Assembly: GCF_002218005.2 (NCBI RefSeq)
Contig: NZ_AP018678.1
Coordinates: forward strand, 1,922,001 to 1,986,000
Length of the DNA: 64,000 nucleotides
From: Vibrio algivorus
GTDB lineage: Bacteria > Pseudomonadota > Gammaproteobacteria > Enterobacterales > Vibrionaceae
Direction: 5' to 3'
Shown here: piece by piece, positions 26,324 to 33,199 of the stretch
How positions within the stretch are numbered: position 1 is the first letter of the stretch
Layout: the number at the start of each line of letters is the position of its first letter
The notes under the pieces: model-generated
What the model was told of the DNA's origin: nothing
Database searches by the model: none
Seen by the model: only the letters and a program-made list of their open reading frames with translations
Program-made: the position numbers and the translations under genes

Positions 26324-26974
26324 TTAGTTGCGAATCAAAATTCGGAGGAATAATGGAAACATTCTTAGTTTTACTAGCACTAATTGTTGCTTGTACAACG
26401 CTTTTTGTTCAACGACAGCATAATAGGAAAGAGTTGCTACCAATTATTCATACGTATTTTTCTGCAGATGTTCGCGACGAATGGCTAACTCGAGAATTTA
26501 GGTTGATTAATGACGGCAATGGTGTTGCCATCCTCAAAAAAATCACACTGCACTTAGAAAATGAAGATATTGAAATTACCCATTTCAACGATTTTTCAAA
26601 GGTAATCGAAGAGAAATTACCTCAAAGAAAAGACGTTTCAACATCGTTACCTTTTTGCGTTAGTGCTTCATCTAGTGAAGTTATGTATAGGTACACTATT
26701 CCAGTTAAGAGCAGCGATGTACTTGATGGGGTTTCTATCACTGTTATGTGTGAGTCAGTGTATGGAGACATTGTGGAAGCAAACTCGAAGGGGTTTGTAG
26801 TTCACTCAAACAATAGAGATTTGCCTTTTGAGTACATTTTTTCAAAGTGTGCAGACCTATGTTTAGTTATTATAGAAAAAGCAACTAACAAACGCTTCAA
26901 GAGGGATTCGTGAACGCGTGCCGAACTCGCTTCGCTCAAGCATGGCACACGTTCACTCACCCCTTAAGCGGGCG
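26324..26974 (+). mobile_element. Integron-type gene cassette A
   Basis: The left boundary is a core site GTTAGTT (26323-26329), with the recombination point after its G. The exact complement AACTAAC is the inverse core at 26883-26889, inside a VCR-like attC that ends at GTT (26974-26976). Matching core and inverse core is the mark of a genuine cassette. It carries one ORF whose stop lies inside attC, as is common in Vibrio. No integron integrase is in this window. Confidence 0.8.
26353..26913 (+). CDS. Cassette-borne protein of unknown function, N-terminal membrane anchor
   Basis: Protein of 186 residues that I do not recognise. Residues about 3-20 (TFLVLLALIVACTTLFVQ) form one membrane helix or uncleaved signal, followed by RQHNRKELLPIIHTYFS and a predominantly beta pattern (REFRLINDGNGVAILKKITL) that recalls many small anchored beta-sandwich proteins. 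The last nine or so residues are encoded by the left arm of attC. GGAGG lies 8 nt before the ATG. No promoter is obvious within the 29-bp leader, so expression may depend on an upstream promoter. Function unknown. Confidence 0.75.
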   Translation: METFLVLLALIVACTTLFVQRQHNRKELLPIIHTYFSADVRDEWLTREFRLINDGNGVAILKKITLHLENEDIEITHFNDFSKVIEEKLPQRKDVSTSLPFCVSASSSEVMYRYTIPVKSSDVLDGVSITVMCESVYGDIVEANSKGFVVHSNNRDLPFEYIFSKCADLCLVIIEKATNKRFKRDS

Positions 26975-26980
26975 TTGAGG
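26883..26980 (+). other. attC recombination site of the VCR type
   Basis: About 98 bp: inverse core AACTAAC (26883-26889), AAACGCTTCAAGAGGGATTC, GTGAACGCGTGCC, a variable tip, GGCACACGTTCAC, CCCCTTAAGCGGGCGTT. The arms pair as an imperfect hairpin (GTGAACG[C/T]GTGCC with its complement; CGCTT-AAG with CTTAAGCG). The sequence is close to the Vibrio cholerae repeat at both ends. The core GTTGAGG departs from GTTRRRY at the last base. Confidence 0.85.
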
Positions 26981-27106
26981 CTGTAGAATAATTCATTATT
27001 CTAGTAATTTCATAAGAAACGCCATGTTTAACTTATTGTTTTATTTGGTTATTTATTTTTAGTAATTGCTGTATTTTCTCAAGAATGGAGTAATCCTACA
27101 GCCTCG
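26975..27106. other. 132-bp non-coding segment between two core sites, with 10-bp inverted ends
   Basis: It starts right after the attC crossover point and ends at the next core (GTTATGC, 27106-27112). Its ends are a perfect inverted repeat GAGGCTGTAG/CTACAGCCTC (26977-26986 and 27096-27105). Inside is another perfect palindrome TAGAATAAT/ATTATTCTA. No ORF. It may be a small non-coding cassette, a fused or decayed attC, or a terminator region for parE. Confidence 0.5.
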
Positions 27107-27406
27107 TTATGCGCCAAAGGTTGGACTCACATCCATACTCTTATGCAAGATTCTGATGATCTGGATGTTTTGGCTACCAATTTGTTGATAAAAAATAACA
27201 TGGCTTCCTTGTGGAAATTTTCGGTAGCCATCTCTGATTTCATCACAAGTTTTACCGATATCAGGATTTTCAGCAAGTAGCCAAAATGATTCATCGAATT
27301 GTTTGAGATAAATATTTCGTTGCTCACGGCCCCACCTGCGGGAGGTAAACAAGGCAATATCTTTTAAATCAGATTTTGCCTTGTTGGTTATTTGGAATGG
27401 TTTCAT
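27107..27406 (-). CDS. parE: ParE-type toxin of a type II toxin-antitoxin system
   Basis: Protein of 99 residues of the RelE/ParE superfamily: KPFQITNKAKSDLKDIALFT at the N-terminus, YLKQFDESFWLLAENPDIGK in the middle and the ParE ending IQIIRILHKSMDVSP. ParE proteins usually inhibit DNA gyrase. The ATG overlaps the parD stop (ATGA), and the stop codon lies in the core site GTTATGC at the cassette edge. In Vibrio such pairs stabilise cassette arrays; here it may hold the small island in place. Confidence 0.9.
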   Translation of the reverse strand: MKPFQITNKAKSDLKDIALFTSRRWGREQRNIYLKQFDESFWLLAENPDIGKTCDEIRDGYRKFPQGSHVIFYQQIGSQNIQIIRILHKSMDVSPTFGA

Positions 27407-27645
27407 TTTCTCTCTTCGTTATCTAGTTCACTGATAAACGAATCGAGGTCATAATCAGCCATACCACTTTCTTCACCTTCAACGAGTAGTTGTCGTAAAG
27501 TGTTCATTTTCGTTTCTTGTGTTTCGAGTAAACGTAGAGCGGAACGAATTACTTCACTTGCTGAGCCATAGCGTCCACTTTGGATCTGGTTACTGATGAA
27601 GCCATCAAAGTGTTCGCCGAGAGTGATGCTAGTATTTTTAGCCAT
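27403..27645 (-). CDS. parD: ParD-type antitoxin
   Basis: Protein of 80 residues. The ribbon-helix-helix N-terminus is AKNTSITLGEHFDGFISNQI; YGSASEVIRSALRLLE follows, then an acidic C-terminal tail that would wrap ParE. AGGAG lies 7 nt before the ATG. Upstream, the inverted repeat AATACCA/TGGTATT (27657-27663 and 27679-27685) is a likely autoregulatory operator. Transcribed with parE. Confidence 0.92.
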   Translation of the reverse strand: MAKNTSITLGEHFDGFISNQIQSGRYGSASEVIRSALRLLETQETKMNTLRQLLVEGEESGMADYDLDSFISELDNEERK

Positions 27646-27656
27646 TGCAATCTCCT

Positions 27657-27685
27657 AATACCAAATAGTACCTAATTATGGTATT
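27657..27685 (-). promoter_or_regulatory. Candidate ParD operator
   Basis: Inverted repeat AATACCA/TGGTATT separated by 15 bp, starting 12 bp upstream of the parD start codon, overlapping the expected promoter. Autoregulation by ParD is usual in the family. Confidence 0.45.
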
Positions 27686-27890
27686 GGTTTAAGGTAATCG
27701 CAAGTAGCGCATAACAAACATTTAAGGTGTCAAGATACTTCAGCTAATCGAATAAAAGCGGTTTAGCTCAATAACCCTAAATCGTTTCTGTCCAAAACGA
27801 GTTTGTTTCTTTACCTAAGAAATACTTTAGACTTTGGCTATTCTAAAACCTGCCATTCCGCAAATAAGGAACGAATTATCCGAAATCTGT

Positions 27891-27954
27891 CACACCAATG
27901 AAACTTGCGTGAAAGCGAGATCCCGCATCTTCTTCGCTTAGGCTCATGTGCGGG
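27891..27954. repeat. 64-bp direct repeat, copy 2 (right flank of cassette island)
   Basis: Same orientation as 26017-26080 with 2 mismatches. It lies within the 584-bp gene-free stretch between parD and guaA (27646-28229), which otherwise holds the parD operator, the decayed attC arm and the guaA terminator. Confidence 0.9.
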
Positions 27955-28150
27955 AGGACAGGGCCAGAGCGATTCATTTGTGCCCAGAAACAAATTACAC
28001 CCTCACCATAATAAGTTCATGGACCGCATTCGGCCCGATGAACCATTCCTTACCTGTATATTTTTGTGGCAGCAAAACGGCTAGCATCTCATTTTATTGG
28101 TAATAGCTTTTATCTTTGGAGCGCATCCAATGTTGTTCAGCTGCACCCAA

Positions 28151-28188
28151 TAAAAATCCCAGTCAATTCTGTGAACTGACTGGGATTA
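28151..28188 (-). terminator. Terminator after guaA
   Basis: Perfect 11-bp stem AATCCCAGTCA/TGACTGGGATT (28155-28165 with 28177-28187); on the minus strand it is followed by a T-run. Confidence 0.85.
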
Positions 28189-28229
28189 TAGTTAGTTGGG
28201 AAAACTTAACTCACTAATTATAGTAAGCC

Positions 28230-29807
28230 CTACTCCCATTCAATCGTAGCGGGTGGCTTACCTGAAATATCGTAAACCACACGTGAAATACCATCGATTT
28301 CGTTGATGATACGGTTCGAGACTTTACCTAGGAAATCGTACGGTAGGTGCGCCCAATGTGCGGTCATGAAATCAATCGTTTCAACAGCACGTAGTGACAC
28401 TACCCAATCGTATTTACGGCCATCGCCCATGACGCCAACCGAGCGTACAGGCAGGAATACCGTAAAGGCTTGCGATACTTTATTGTAAAGATCCGCAGCA
28501 TGAAGCTCTTCAATAAAGATGGCATCAGCGCGGCGCAGTAAGTCACAGTATTCTTTTTTCACTTCACCGAGTACACGCACACCTAAGCCTGGACCTGGGA
28601 ACGGATGACGGTAAAGCATGTTATACGGCAAGCCTAGCTCTAGACCAATCTTACGCACTTCATCTTTAAACAATTCACGTAATGGTTCAACCAAGCCCAT
28701 TGCCATATCATCAGGTAGACCGCCAACGTTATGGTGTGATTTAATCACGTGCGCTTTACCGGTTTTCGATGCCGCTGATTCAATCACATCCGGGTAAATT
28801 GTACCTTGCGCTAACCATTTCGCATTTTTCAGTTTCTTCGATTCTTCATCGAAGATTTCCACGAATACGCGGCCAATGATCTTACGTTTCGCTTCTGGCT
28901 CAGCTTCACCACCTAGCGCATCTAGGAAACGGTTTTCAGCATCAACATGGATGATGTTAAGACCAAAATGATCGCCAAACATTTCCATTACTTGCTCGGC
29001 TTCATTCAAACGCAATAAGCCGTTATCAACGAATACACAAGTCAGTTTAGGGCCAATCGCGCGGTGAATAAGCATCGCCACTACCGATGAATCTACCCCA
29101 CCAGAAAGACCTAAGATCACTTCATCATCGCCCACTTGCTCTTTAATACGAGCAACTGCGTCTTCGATGATTGAAGATGGTGTCCATAGTTTGCTACAGC
29201 CACAGATATTCAGCACAAAGTTCTCAAGCATACGTAAGCCTTGGCGAGTGTGCGTGACTTCTGGGTGGAACTGAACACCGTAAAAACGTTTTGCTTCATT
29301 GGCCATTGCTGCGTATGGACAAGTATCGGTTTGAGCAACTTTAGTAAAATCACTTGGGATCTCGACAACTTTATCGCCGTGGCTCATCCATACATCAAGC
29401 AGTGGTTTGCCATCTTCAGCGATCGCATCTTCAATGTTTTTGAATAGTTCACACTCTTCAACCATTTTCACTTGTGCATAGCCAAATTCACGCTCATTTG
29501 AGCCCGCTACTTTACCGCCAAGTTGTTCTGACATGGTTTGCATGCCGTAACAAATACCAAATACCGGTACACCTGCATTAAACACATACTCAGGAGCGCG
29601 AGGTGAACCTGCTTCCGTCACACTTTCTGGGCCGCCCGATAAGATAATACCGTTTGGATTAAATTCACGGATATCCGCTTCGTCTACATCCCAGCTCCAC
29701 AATTCACAGTACACACCGATTTCACGGATACGACGAGCAATCAATTGGGTGTATTGAGAGCCAAAATCTAAAATTAAAATGCGTTCAGCATGGATATTGG
29801 TTGTCAT
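28230..29807 (-). CDS. guaA: GMP synthase (glutamine-hydrolysing)
   Basis: Cytosolic enzyme of 525 residues that converts XMP to GMP with ATP and glutamine. The class I amidotransferase domain has the nucleophile in VFGICYGMQ and His-Glu in FHPEVTHT. The ATP-pyrophosphatase P-loop is LGLSGGVDSSV, and the C-terminal dimerisation domain ends KPPATIEWE. Follows guaB on the same strand. The guaB-guaA spacer contains a (CGAGTTT)9 tract ending 39 bp upstream of the ATG. Confidence 0.98.
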   Translation of the reverse strand: MTTNIHAERILILDFGSQYTQLIARRIREIGVYCELWSWDVDEADIREFNPNGIILSGGPESVTEAGSPRAPEYVFNAGVPVFGICYGMQTMSEQLGGKVAGSNEREFGYAQVKMVEECELFKNIEDAIAEDGKPLLDVWMSHGDKVVEIPSDFTKVAQTDTCPYAAMANEAKRFYGVQFHPEVTHTRQGLRMLENFVLNICGCSKLWTPSSIIEDAVARIKEQVGDDEVILGLSGGVDSSVVAMLIHRAIGPKLTCVFVDNGLLRLNEAEQVMEMFGDHFGLNIIHVDAENRFLDALGGEAEPEAKRKIIGRVFVEIFDEESKKLKNAKWLAQGTIYPDVIESAASKTGKAHVIKSHHNVGGLPDDMAMGLVEPLRELFKDEVRKIGLELGLPYNMLYRHPFPGPGLGVRVLGEVKKEYCDLLRRADAIFIEELHAADLYNKVSQAFTVFLPVRSVGVMGDGRKYDWVVSLRAVETIDFMTAHWAHLPYDFLGKVSNRIINEIDGISRVVYDISGKPPATIEWE

Positions 29808-29845
29808 TAGTGTTCTCTAATAATCTAATCAAAGTGGGTGTGGTA

Positions 29846-29911
29846 CGAGTTTCGAGTTTCGAGTTTCGAGTTTCGAGTTTCGAGTTTCGAGTTTCGAGTT
29901 TCGAGTTTCGA
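29846..29911. repeat. Heptamer tandem repeat (CGAGTTT)9 between guaB and guaA
   Basis: Nine perfect copies of CGAGTTT plus CGA, 66 bp, in the 206-bp guaB-guaA spacer. Same unit length as the tract before fghA, but a different unit. Probably variable between isolates. Confidence 0.95.
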
Positions 29912-30013
29912 AAAGACTAGTTCCTCTTTATCTAAACTCAATCACTCGCACCATTAAAATATTATCAGGGTAAAGCTTCATCGAATGACTCACTTTACCC
30001 ATAGATTCAAAAC

Positions 30014-31477
30014 TTACATTCTGTTGTAGTTAGGTGCTTCTTTGGTGATCTGTACATCATGCACATGCGACTCTTGCATGCCGGCACCAGAAATACGAAC
30101 AAATTCGGCTTTAGTACGCATATCTTCGATAGTTGCACTGCCAGTTAAGCCCATGCTTGAACGTAAACCACCCATTTGTTGATGAATGATTTCTTTTAGA
30201 CGACCTTTATAAGCGATGCGACCTTCGATACCTTCTGGCACTAGCTTGTCTGCCGCATTATCCGATTGGAAGTAACGGTCTGATGAACCTTGAGACATCG
30301 CGCCTAGTGAGCCCATACCACGATAAGACTTGTAAGAACGGCCTTGGAAAAGAATGACTTCACCCGGTGCTTCTTCAGTACCTGCGAACATTGAGCCCAC
30401 CATCACGCAAGATGCGCCAGCGGCAATCGCTTTACAGATATCACCAGAGAAACGAATACCACCATCAGCAATCACAGGAATGCCAAATTCAGCTGCTGCG
30501 CTAGCCGCTTCTGAAATCGCAGTAATTTGTGGAACACCTACGCCCGTTACGATACGAGTAGTACAAATAGAACCAGGGCCGATACCGACTTTAACCGCAT
30601 CTACACCGGCATCAATGAGTGCACGAGCACCAGCAGCCGTTGCTACATTACCACCGATGATTTGCAGATCAGGATATAGAGCACGAGTTTCTTTAATGCG
30701 ATCAAGAACACCTTGAGAATGACCGTGAGAAGAATCAATCAATAGTACATCAACACCCGCTTCAACTAGCGCTTTAACACGTTCTTCATTACCAGCACCC
30801 GCACCAACGGCAGCACCAACACGTAAACGGCCACGCTCATCTTTACAAGCGTTAGGTTTACGTTCTGCTTTTTGGAAATCTTTTGCGGTGATCATGCCAG
30901 AAAGTTGGAAAGCATCATTTACTACTAATACTTTCTCAACTCGATGTGCTTGCATGCATTGTTGAACTTCACTCATTGATGCGCCTTCTTTAACAGAAGC
31001 CAGGCGATCTTTTGGTGTCATCACTTGTTCAACGGTTTTCGTTAAATCGGTTACAAAACGCACGTCACGACCGGTAATAATACCAACAAGATCGTTACTT
31101 TCTGTCACAACAGGAAAACCAGCAAAACCGTGTTTCTCGGTTAATGCTTTCACATCAGCAATGGTTTCATCAGGACGGATAGTCACAGGATTGCTAACCA
31201 CACCCGCTTCGTAAATTTTTACTAAGCGAACTTCTTCAGCTTGTTGCTCGATCGACATATTCTTGTGAATAAAACCGATTCCGCCTTCTTGAGCTAGAGC
31301 AATAGCCAAACGAGCTTCTGTTACCGTATCCATAGCGGCAGAGATCATTGGGACATTAAGGGTGATCTTTTTGGTCAACTGAGTGCGAAGATCAGCTGTA
31401 TTTGGAAGAACAGTAGAGTGTGCTGGGACGAGCAGTACGTCATCAAACGTTAAAGCTTCTTTAGCGATTCGTAACAT
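30014..31477 (-). CDS. guaB: Inosine-5'-monophosphate dehydrogenase
   Basis: Enzyme of 487 residues that oxidises IMP to XMP with NAD, the committed step to GMP. A TIM barrel interrupted by a pair of CBS domains (about 93-200). The catalytic cysteine is in GPGSICTTRIVTG and the flap carries SYRGMGSLGAM. First gene of guaBA; divergent from xseA. Its promoter is in the 348-bp gap 31478-31825. Confidence 0.98.
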   Translation of the reverse strand: MLRIAKEALTFDDVLLVPAHSTVLPNTADLRTQLTKKITLNVPMISAAMDTVTEARLAIALAQEGGIGFIHKNMSIEQQAEEVRLVKIYEAGVVSNPVTIRPDETIADVKALTEKHGFAGFPVVTESNDLVGIITGRDVRFVTDLTKTVEQVMTPKDRLASVKEGASMSEVQQCMQAHRVEKVLVVNDAFQLSGMITAKDFQKAERKPNACKDERGRLRVGAAVGAGAGNEERVKALVEAGVDVLLIDSSHGHSQGVLDRIKETRALYPDLQIIGGNVATAAGARALIDAGVDAVKVGIGPGSICTTRIVTGVGVPQITAISEAASAAAEFGIPVIADGGIRFSGDICKAIAAGASCVMVGSMFAGTEEAPGEVILFQGRSYKSYRGMGSLGAMSQGSSDRYFQSDNAADKLVPEGIEGRIAYKGRLKEIIHQQMGGLRSSMGLTGSATIEDMRTKAEFVRISGAGMQESHVHDVQITKEAPNYNRM

Positions 31478-31825
31478 TGCAATATCTCACATAAGAGTTT
31501 TGGAGGAATAAATCCCGCATTGAGCTTTAGCTCTCCGCGATAAACTCATTTCATCGTTTCGCATAACAAAATGAATTTGGGATTTGATATTGCAGCGGGA
31601 TTATACGCCTCACGCAATCGTTTGACTAGACGTTTTTGTTAGTTTCTTTATGATATTTTCATCAATAAATTTATCGATAAAAAATATGGTTAAAAATCGT
31701 TTGTTTATTGAGCTTATTAAATGTGTTTTTTCTCAGATAATCGACAACTTAATTAGGCTCAAAATCCAACTAACGCTATAATAAAATCGATTGCTTACCT
31801 CTTTTTGATCTAAAAATGGCGACCG
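31478..31825. promoter_or_regulatory. guaB/xseA divergent promoter region
   Basis: No ORF. A TATAAT hexamer at 31777-31782 lies 44 bp before xseA and may be its -10, but no good -35 is spaced to it. The stretch 31640-31740 is very AT-rich (ATAAATTTATCGATAAAAAA). PurR or DnaA sites known at E. coli guaB were not recognised. Confidence 0.35.
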
Positions 31826-33157
31826 ATGACTCTACATTCTAATCCCAATATTTTTACCGTCTCTCGTTTAAATGCCGAAGTCAGAATGCTACTTGAAAAT
31901 GAGATGGGCATTGTATGGCTTATTGGTGAACTATCGAACTTTTCAGCGCCCGTTTCTGGTCATTGGTATTTCTCTTTAAAAGATACACGAGCTCAAGTTA
32001 AGTGTGCCATGTTTAAAGGTAATAACCGACGAGTGAGCTTTAAACCGCTTAATGGTAATCAAGTTCTCGTTAAAGCCCGTTTATCTTTATATGAACCACG
32101 TGGCGACTATCAGCTTATCGTCGAAAATATGCAGCCTGAAGGCGATGGTCGCTTACAACAAATGTTCGATGAATTAAAAATGAAATTAGCGGGTGAAGGG
32201 TTATTTGCTCAGCATCTAAAAAAACCGTTACCCGCTAATCCCAAACGCATCGGCGTTATCACTTCTAAAACTGGCGCTGCTTTATATGACATATTAGATG
32301 TTTTGAAGCGTCGTGATCCTAGCCTACCAGTCATTATTTACCCTACTACGGTACAGGGCGAAGACGCCGCATTTAAAATTGCTCAAGCGATTGGTCGAGC
32401 GAACAGCCGTAATGAATGCGATATTTTAATTGTAGGACGAGGCGGTGGTTCACTAGAAGATCTATGGTGTTTTAACCATGAAATAGTGGCAAGAACCATA
32501 TCCGCAAGCCAGATCCCGATTGTCAGTGCAGTTGGCCATGAAGTTGATGTCACCATTGCCGATTTTGTTGCAGATGTTCGTGCACCGACACCATCTGCTG
32601 CGGCAGAATTAGTTAGCCGAGATAATAGTCATAAAGCACAAACCATTTTAAGCAAGCAACAAGCGTTAATGAGTGCCTGGCGTCATTATAGCCATCAGAA
32701 AAAAACGCAGCTCAATCGACTACAATTTGCATTAGAAAAGCAGCATCCTCGCTACCAGTTAGAAAAACAAAGTCAAAAGTTAGATGACCTTTCTTCGCGT
32801 ATGCAACAAGCTTTAACTCGGAAATTGGCACAATCAAGAAACCAATTAGATCGAGCACAACAAAAACTCAATTTTTATTCGCCCAATAAATCTATTGAGC
32901 GCAATCAATATCACTTGAAAAATAATAAAGAACGATTGATTCAAGCAATTAACCAATATTTATTGAATCAACACTATCGACTTTCTCTTCAAGCTGAAAA
33001 ACTCGATACTGTTAGCCCTCTTTCCACTTTAAAGCGTGGTTATTCGATAACACGAGATAAAAATGGCAAGTTGATCACTGATGCTAAACAGCTCCGCTCT
33101 GGAGAGACAATTAACACGAAATTTATTGATGGTGATATATACTCAGTTGTTGTATGA
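31826..33157 (+). CDS. xseA: Exodeoxyribonuclease VII large subunit
   Basis: Nuclease subunit of 443 residues that degrades single-stranded DNA to oligonucleotides together with XseB. N-terminal OB fold (IVWLIGELSNFSAPVSGHWY), then the catalytic domain with GVITSKTGAALYDIL, GRGGGSLEDLWCFNHE and AVGHEVDVTIADFVADVRAP, followed by a long coiled coil and the C-terminal SPLSTLKRGYSI motif. The divergent guaB neighbour is the usual order. Confidence 0.97.
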   Translation: MTLHSNPNIFTVSRLNAEVRMLLENEMGIVWLIGELSNFSAPVSGHWYFSLKDTRAQVKCAMFKGNNRRVSFKPLNGNQVLVKARLSLYEPRGDYQLIVENMQPEGDGRLQQMFDELKMKLAGEGLFAQHLKKPLPANPKRIGVITSKTGAALYDILDVLKRRDPSLPVIIYPTTVQGEDAAFKIAQAIGRANSRNECDILIVGRGGGSLEDLWCFNHEIVARTISASQIPIVSAVGHEVDVTIADFVADVRAPTPSAAAELVSRDNSHKAQTILSKQQALMSAWRHYSHQKKTQLNRLQFALEKQHPRYQLEKQSQKLDDLSSRMQQALTRKLAQSRNQLDRAQQKLNFYSPNKSIERNQYHLKNNKERLIQAINQYLLNQHYRLSLQAEKLDTVSPLSTLKRGYSITRDKNGKLITDAKQLRSGETINTKFIDGDIYSVVV

Positions 33158-33199
33158 GTATTTTTTTAATCACTATGCATTCCAATAGCGAGGCTTGAT

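Larger units (their letters stand above)
27107..27715 (-). mobile_element. Integron-type gene cassette C (parDE, genes opposite to array direction)
   Basis: The left boundary core GTTATGCGC (27106-27114) is mirrored exactly by GCGCATAAC (27707-27715), the expected core/inverse-core relation. After it comes AAACATTTAAGGTGTCAA, resembling a decayed VCR left arm, but no right arm with GCGGGCGTT follows. The attC is therefore probably truncated and the cassette fixed. parDE has its own promoter and runs against the array, as toxin-antitoxin cassettes may. Confidence 0.65.

Noticed and set aside
30354..30716. 120-codon plus-strand ORF inside guaB
   Set aside because: Antisense to a full-length, well-conserved guaB; composition (Ser/Ala/Pro-rich) is what the reverse frame of this gene gives.
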